NCBI GenBank assembly: GCA_021730855.1
Contig: JAKFYM010000176.1
Span: 1 to 7,816 of the forward strand
Direction: 5' to 3'
Source: Bdellovibrionales bacterium
GTDB lineage: Bacteria > Bdellovibrionota > UBA1018 > CAIPTA01
Length of the DNA: 7,816 bases
In this document: one piece after another, positions 5,728 to 7,816 of the stretch
How positions within the stretch are numbered: the stretch's first letter is position 1
Layout of the letters: every line of letters begins with the position of its first letter
The notes under the pieces: generated by a model
Seen by the model: the letters and a program-made list of their open reading frames with translations, nothing else
The model's database searches: none
What the model was told of the DNA's origin: nothing
Program-made: the position numbers and the translations under genes

Positions 5728-7224
5728 TTAGGCCACCACGTCCAATCTACGCGAACTATCTCGCGCGGTTTGCTTAGGGATGAAACGCCCTTGTTTTTCG
5801 CTCCTACCCTGGTCTTCCGCTTTGGCTTCGAACGCGCCCCCCTGGCGTTGGTCTTGGCCTCCGTCCCAACGAGCAAACCTACCCTCGTTCTGGTTTCCAC
5901 TCTGCTGGAATCCGTTTTGCGAATTCTGCGGGAGAAACTGTTCACTCAGGCTGGTTTTATTGTCGAGCGACGACACGGAGCTCTCGCTCACGGTCACCTC
6001 GAACCTCGTTAGCGACAAGCTTTGGTCACGCAACGAAGACTCCAGCTCTTTCGAGCCGCTGCGAATGATTTTTGCCACGTCTTCATTTTCCGCCGTGACC
6101 TTCACATCCACTTTGCCTTCCTTGGTGCCCACCTTGATTGTCACCTCACCGAGCTGCTCGGGATAGATGATGAGTTTCATCTCACCCCCACCCTTCACGG
6201 TCTGCAGGTTCACGCCCTCTTGCAACTCCCCTAGGAGCGTATTGCGCACTTCTTCCGGCTTCACGCTGGAGAGAACCACGTCTTTACTGCTCACTTCGGG
6301 TTTGTGCTCGGGGAGTACGGCGAAAGGCGAAGAGTCCTTGAGTTTGGACTCTGCCTTTTCCGGCCTTACTTCCGTGGGCTTGCGCTCTAGGTCACCTAAG
6401 GAATCTTTCGAATCCTTGGCCACCACGCGCTCAAGAGCAGAAGCCGCGGGCTTTCCGTCAACCAGTGGTGCGGACATCCTGTCCAGCTCCGTGGCCTCCT
6501 TCAGCGGCGTCTTTCCTGCCTTTTGCCCCATGCTCTCGTGCATCTGCAGATAGGTTTCGGTGTTTAGGAACTTCTCGGGCGCTGCACTTTGCGCCATGGT
6601 GTCGGTAGAAACCTTCCCCACGGACGCTTCTGCCAAGCCTCTTTGCGCCAGCTCTGCTTTTAGCAGATCCGACGCAGGAGGAAGGGCAGGTGCCGCCTTC
6701 TGTTCAGAATTTTGCAATCGATCCGCCACTAAAGGCAGCTTCTCGTTCACCGCCTGGAAGAGTTTTAATTCCTCTCCTTGCAGCGGTGGTAGCGAGCGCT
6801 CCTTCAGAAGACGATTCACTTGTTCGAGATCGATCGAGCCTGGCTTTCCCGCAGCAGGCGTCAACGCCTGCTCCTGTGGGATAGCGCGCAGCTCGAGCGG
6901 ATTAGGCGAAGAATTACGAAACGCATAGAGTGCAGCCAAACGCGCCATCGCGTCCTGCTCTGCCTCTAGGCCTTTTCCTGCTTCTTTGCCCTCGAACAAA
7001 TCAGGAGTTCCAGCGACGCGATAATCTATCGTGTCCTTTCCTGACGTAGTCTCCTTGTCGGTCCGACTAGCATCTTCGATTGCATTTTCTTTTTTCATTG
7101 CCTCGATCATCTTCATCAAGGGTGAAAATCCGTCTGCCTCTTCACCTTCTTTTGGCTTTGTCCCGATCAAAATATCCAACAAGCCATAGGAAGGGCCGGC
7201 AGCGGTTGCATTATTCATGTCCAT
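5728..7224 (-). CDS. fliK: FliK, flagellar hook-length control protein
   Basis: FliK is a secreted ruler that measures hook length and switches export specificity through FlhB. The 498 residues fit the family layout. A long, poorly conserved, Ala/Lys/Glu/Ser-rich N-terminal and central region (1-330) is followed by the Flg_hook domain at about 335-415, with the diagnostic MKLIIYPEQLGEVTIKVGT (from residue 349) and LRDQSLSLTRFEVTVSES. A Gln/Asn/Gly-rich tail (about 425-498) ends RRLDVVA. The start is ATG at 7224, with AAGGAGG 4 nt upstream. A second ATG two codons later (7218) is 10 nt from the same site, so either may be used. The position between the coiled-coil gene and flgD is canonical. 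The name rests on the C-terminal domain and context. Confidence 0.93.
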   Translation of the reverse strand: MDMNNATAAGPSYGLLDILIGTKPKEGEEADGFSPLMKMIEAMKKENAIEDASRTDKETTSGKDTIDYRVAGTPDLFEGKEAGKGLEAEQDAMARLAALYAFRNSSPNPLELRAIPQEQALTPAAGKPGSIDLEQVNRLLKERSLPPLQGEELKLFQAVNEKLPLVADRLQNSEQKAAPALPPASDLLKAELAQRGLAEASVGKVSTDTMAQSAAPEKFLNTETYLQMHESMGQKAGKTPLKEATELDRMSAPLVDGKPAASALERVVAKDSKDSLGDLERKPTEVRPEKAESKLKDSSPFAVLPEHKPEVSSKDVVLSSVKPEEVRNTLLGELQEGVNLQTVKGGGEMKLIIYPEQLGEVTIKVGTKEGKVDVKVTAENEDVAKIIRSGSKELESSLRDQSLSLTRFEVTVSESSVSSLDNKTSLSEQFLPQNSQNGFQQSGNQNEGRFARWDGGQDQRQGGAFEAKAEDQGRSEKQGRFIPKQTARDSSRRLDVVA

Positions 7225-7254
7225 CTAACCTCCTTCTTTCGTTGCAAACATCGC

Positions 7255-7816
7255 TTACATTTTTTGGGCGGGCACCTCCTTGGATTTGTCCACGCTCGCC
7301 GGAGCGGGACCAGTGGGCTCAGGGGTCGGTTGTCGAAACCCAGTGTAGAGCTCAGAGAGGCGTGCACCCTTCTCCTTATTCACGAGGTTCATGATCTTCG
7401 CCGCCCGCTGCACCTGGATGCGCGCGAGGATTTCCACGGCTAGTTGCGCGTCTAGGTTCTCAATATAGGAGGCGGCGGCATCGGGCTTCATCGATTCCAC
7501 GAGCGTCACCAGCTTCTGCACCTTCTGCTCATGGTCACTCTTAAAAGCATCGAGCTTTTCGGCCATTTTTTTATTCAGGGCTTCCATGCGCTTGAGCTTC
7601 TCGTTCAGCACTTTTTCCTGAACATCGAGCGCGCTTGCGCGTTCGCTTAGGTCTGTCTCGCGTTTGTCGAGGCCTTGTTTTCTTTCTTGCAGCTCTTGAA
7701 TGGCCTCGAGGGTGAGTGCCACGGGCGTGCCGCCTTTCGGCGGAGCCGCTTTGGCCGCGGCGGCGGCATCGGCCACAGCAGCGGTGGAATTGGCCGCTTC
7801 GCTATGTGGCGCAGCT
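7255..7816 (-). CDS. Flagellar coiled-coil protein with MgtE_N-type domain (YlxF/MotE-like), 5' end off-window
   Basis: The frame is open from the right edge, so the N-terminus is missing; 186 residues are visible. The first visible part is Ala/Pro-rich, followed by a long charged heptad-like coiled coil (ALTLEAIQELQERKQGLDKR through MAEKLDAFKSDHEQKV). A domain like the MgtE intracellular N domain follows (TLVESMKPDAAASYIENLDA, QLAVEILARIQVQRAAKIMN), then a Pro-rich tail. Known: such proteins sit between fliJ and fliK in many flagellar operons and, with an N-terminal membrane helix, resemble MotE. A GTG at 7776 could be taken as a start, but it has no ribosome site and the frame continues at least 13 codons upstream. 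Inference: the true start and a membrane helix lie off-window, and fliJ would be next. The stop is TAA, 30 bp before fliK. Confidence 0.82.
   Translation of the reverse strand, partial: AAPHSEAANSTAAVADAAAAAKAAPPKGGTPVALTLEAIQELQERKQGLDKRETDLSERASALDVQEKVLNEKLKRMEALNKKMAEKLDAFKSDHEQKVQKLVTLVESMKPDAAASYIENLDAQLAVEILARIQVQRAAKIMNLVNKEKGARLSELYTGFRQPTPEPTGPAPASVDKSKEVPAQKM

Noticed and set aside
5673..5945. 90-codon minus-strand ORF across the fliK-flgD junction
   Set aside because: It is an Arg/Lys-rich out-of-frame reading of the fliK tail and the flgD start, both of which are well supported.
1..7816. Genome-wide reassignment of TAG as a sense codon
   Set aside because: TAG closes fliN, fliM and flgD at their natural ends in this same window, so it functions as a stop here.

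Overview
This window is part of a flagellar gene cluster. Every supportable gene reads on the minus strand, so transcription runs from the right edge to the left. In order of transcription it holds: the 3' part of a coiled-coil gene with an MgtE_N-type domain (YlxF/MotE-like), fliK, flgD, a small flagellar-operon protein of the TIGR02530 type, flgE, fliL, fliM, fliN, and the 5' part of a probable fliO. This order (hook genes, then fliL-M-N-O) is the classic large flagellar operon of Firmicutes, spirochetes and the former Deltaproteobacteria. The FliL linker, the signal-peptide-bearing FliO-like protein, a base composition of slightly above half GC by eye, and a sigma-54-type promoter suggest a Gram-negative of the Bdellovibrionota/deltaproteobacterial kind. 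That placement is an inference from family resemblance, not a database result.

Right part (about 4313-7816): four genes tightly spaced by roughly 23-33 bp, covering rod/hook assembly. The coiled-coil protein is cut by the right edge. FliK is the hook-length ruler and export switch, FlgD is the hook cap, and the TIGR02530 protein is a conserved companion of flgD and flgE. Middle part (2855-4312): a 168-nt structured leader followed by flgE, the hook protein. Its reading frame is broken by an in-frame TAG at 3587-3589, while the downstream half stays in frame and well conserved. Left part (1-2854): a 278-bp gap carrying a near-consensus sigma-54 promoter, then fliL, fliM and fliN separated by only 12 bp, then the fliO-like gene running off the left edge.

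Together the genes build the hook (FlgD, FlgE, FliK), the C-ring switch (FliM, FliN), the stator-associated membrane protein FliL and the export gate assembly factor FliO. The most notable points are the interrupted flgE, the sigma-54 element that probably makes fliLMNO a separately started unit, and the leader before flgE with mutually exclusive pairings. I see no mobile element, CRISPR array, tRNA or rRNA, and no evidence of an entirely new system. This is core flagellar territory with a few local oddities.
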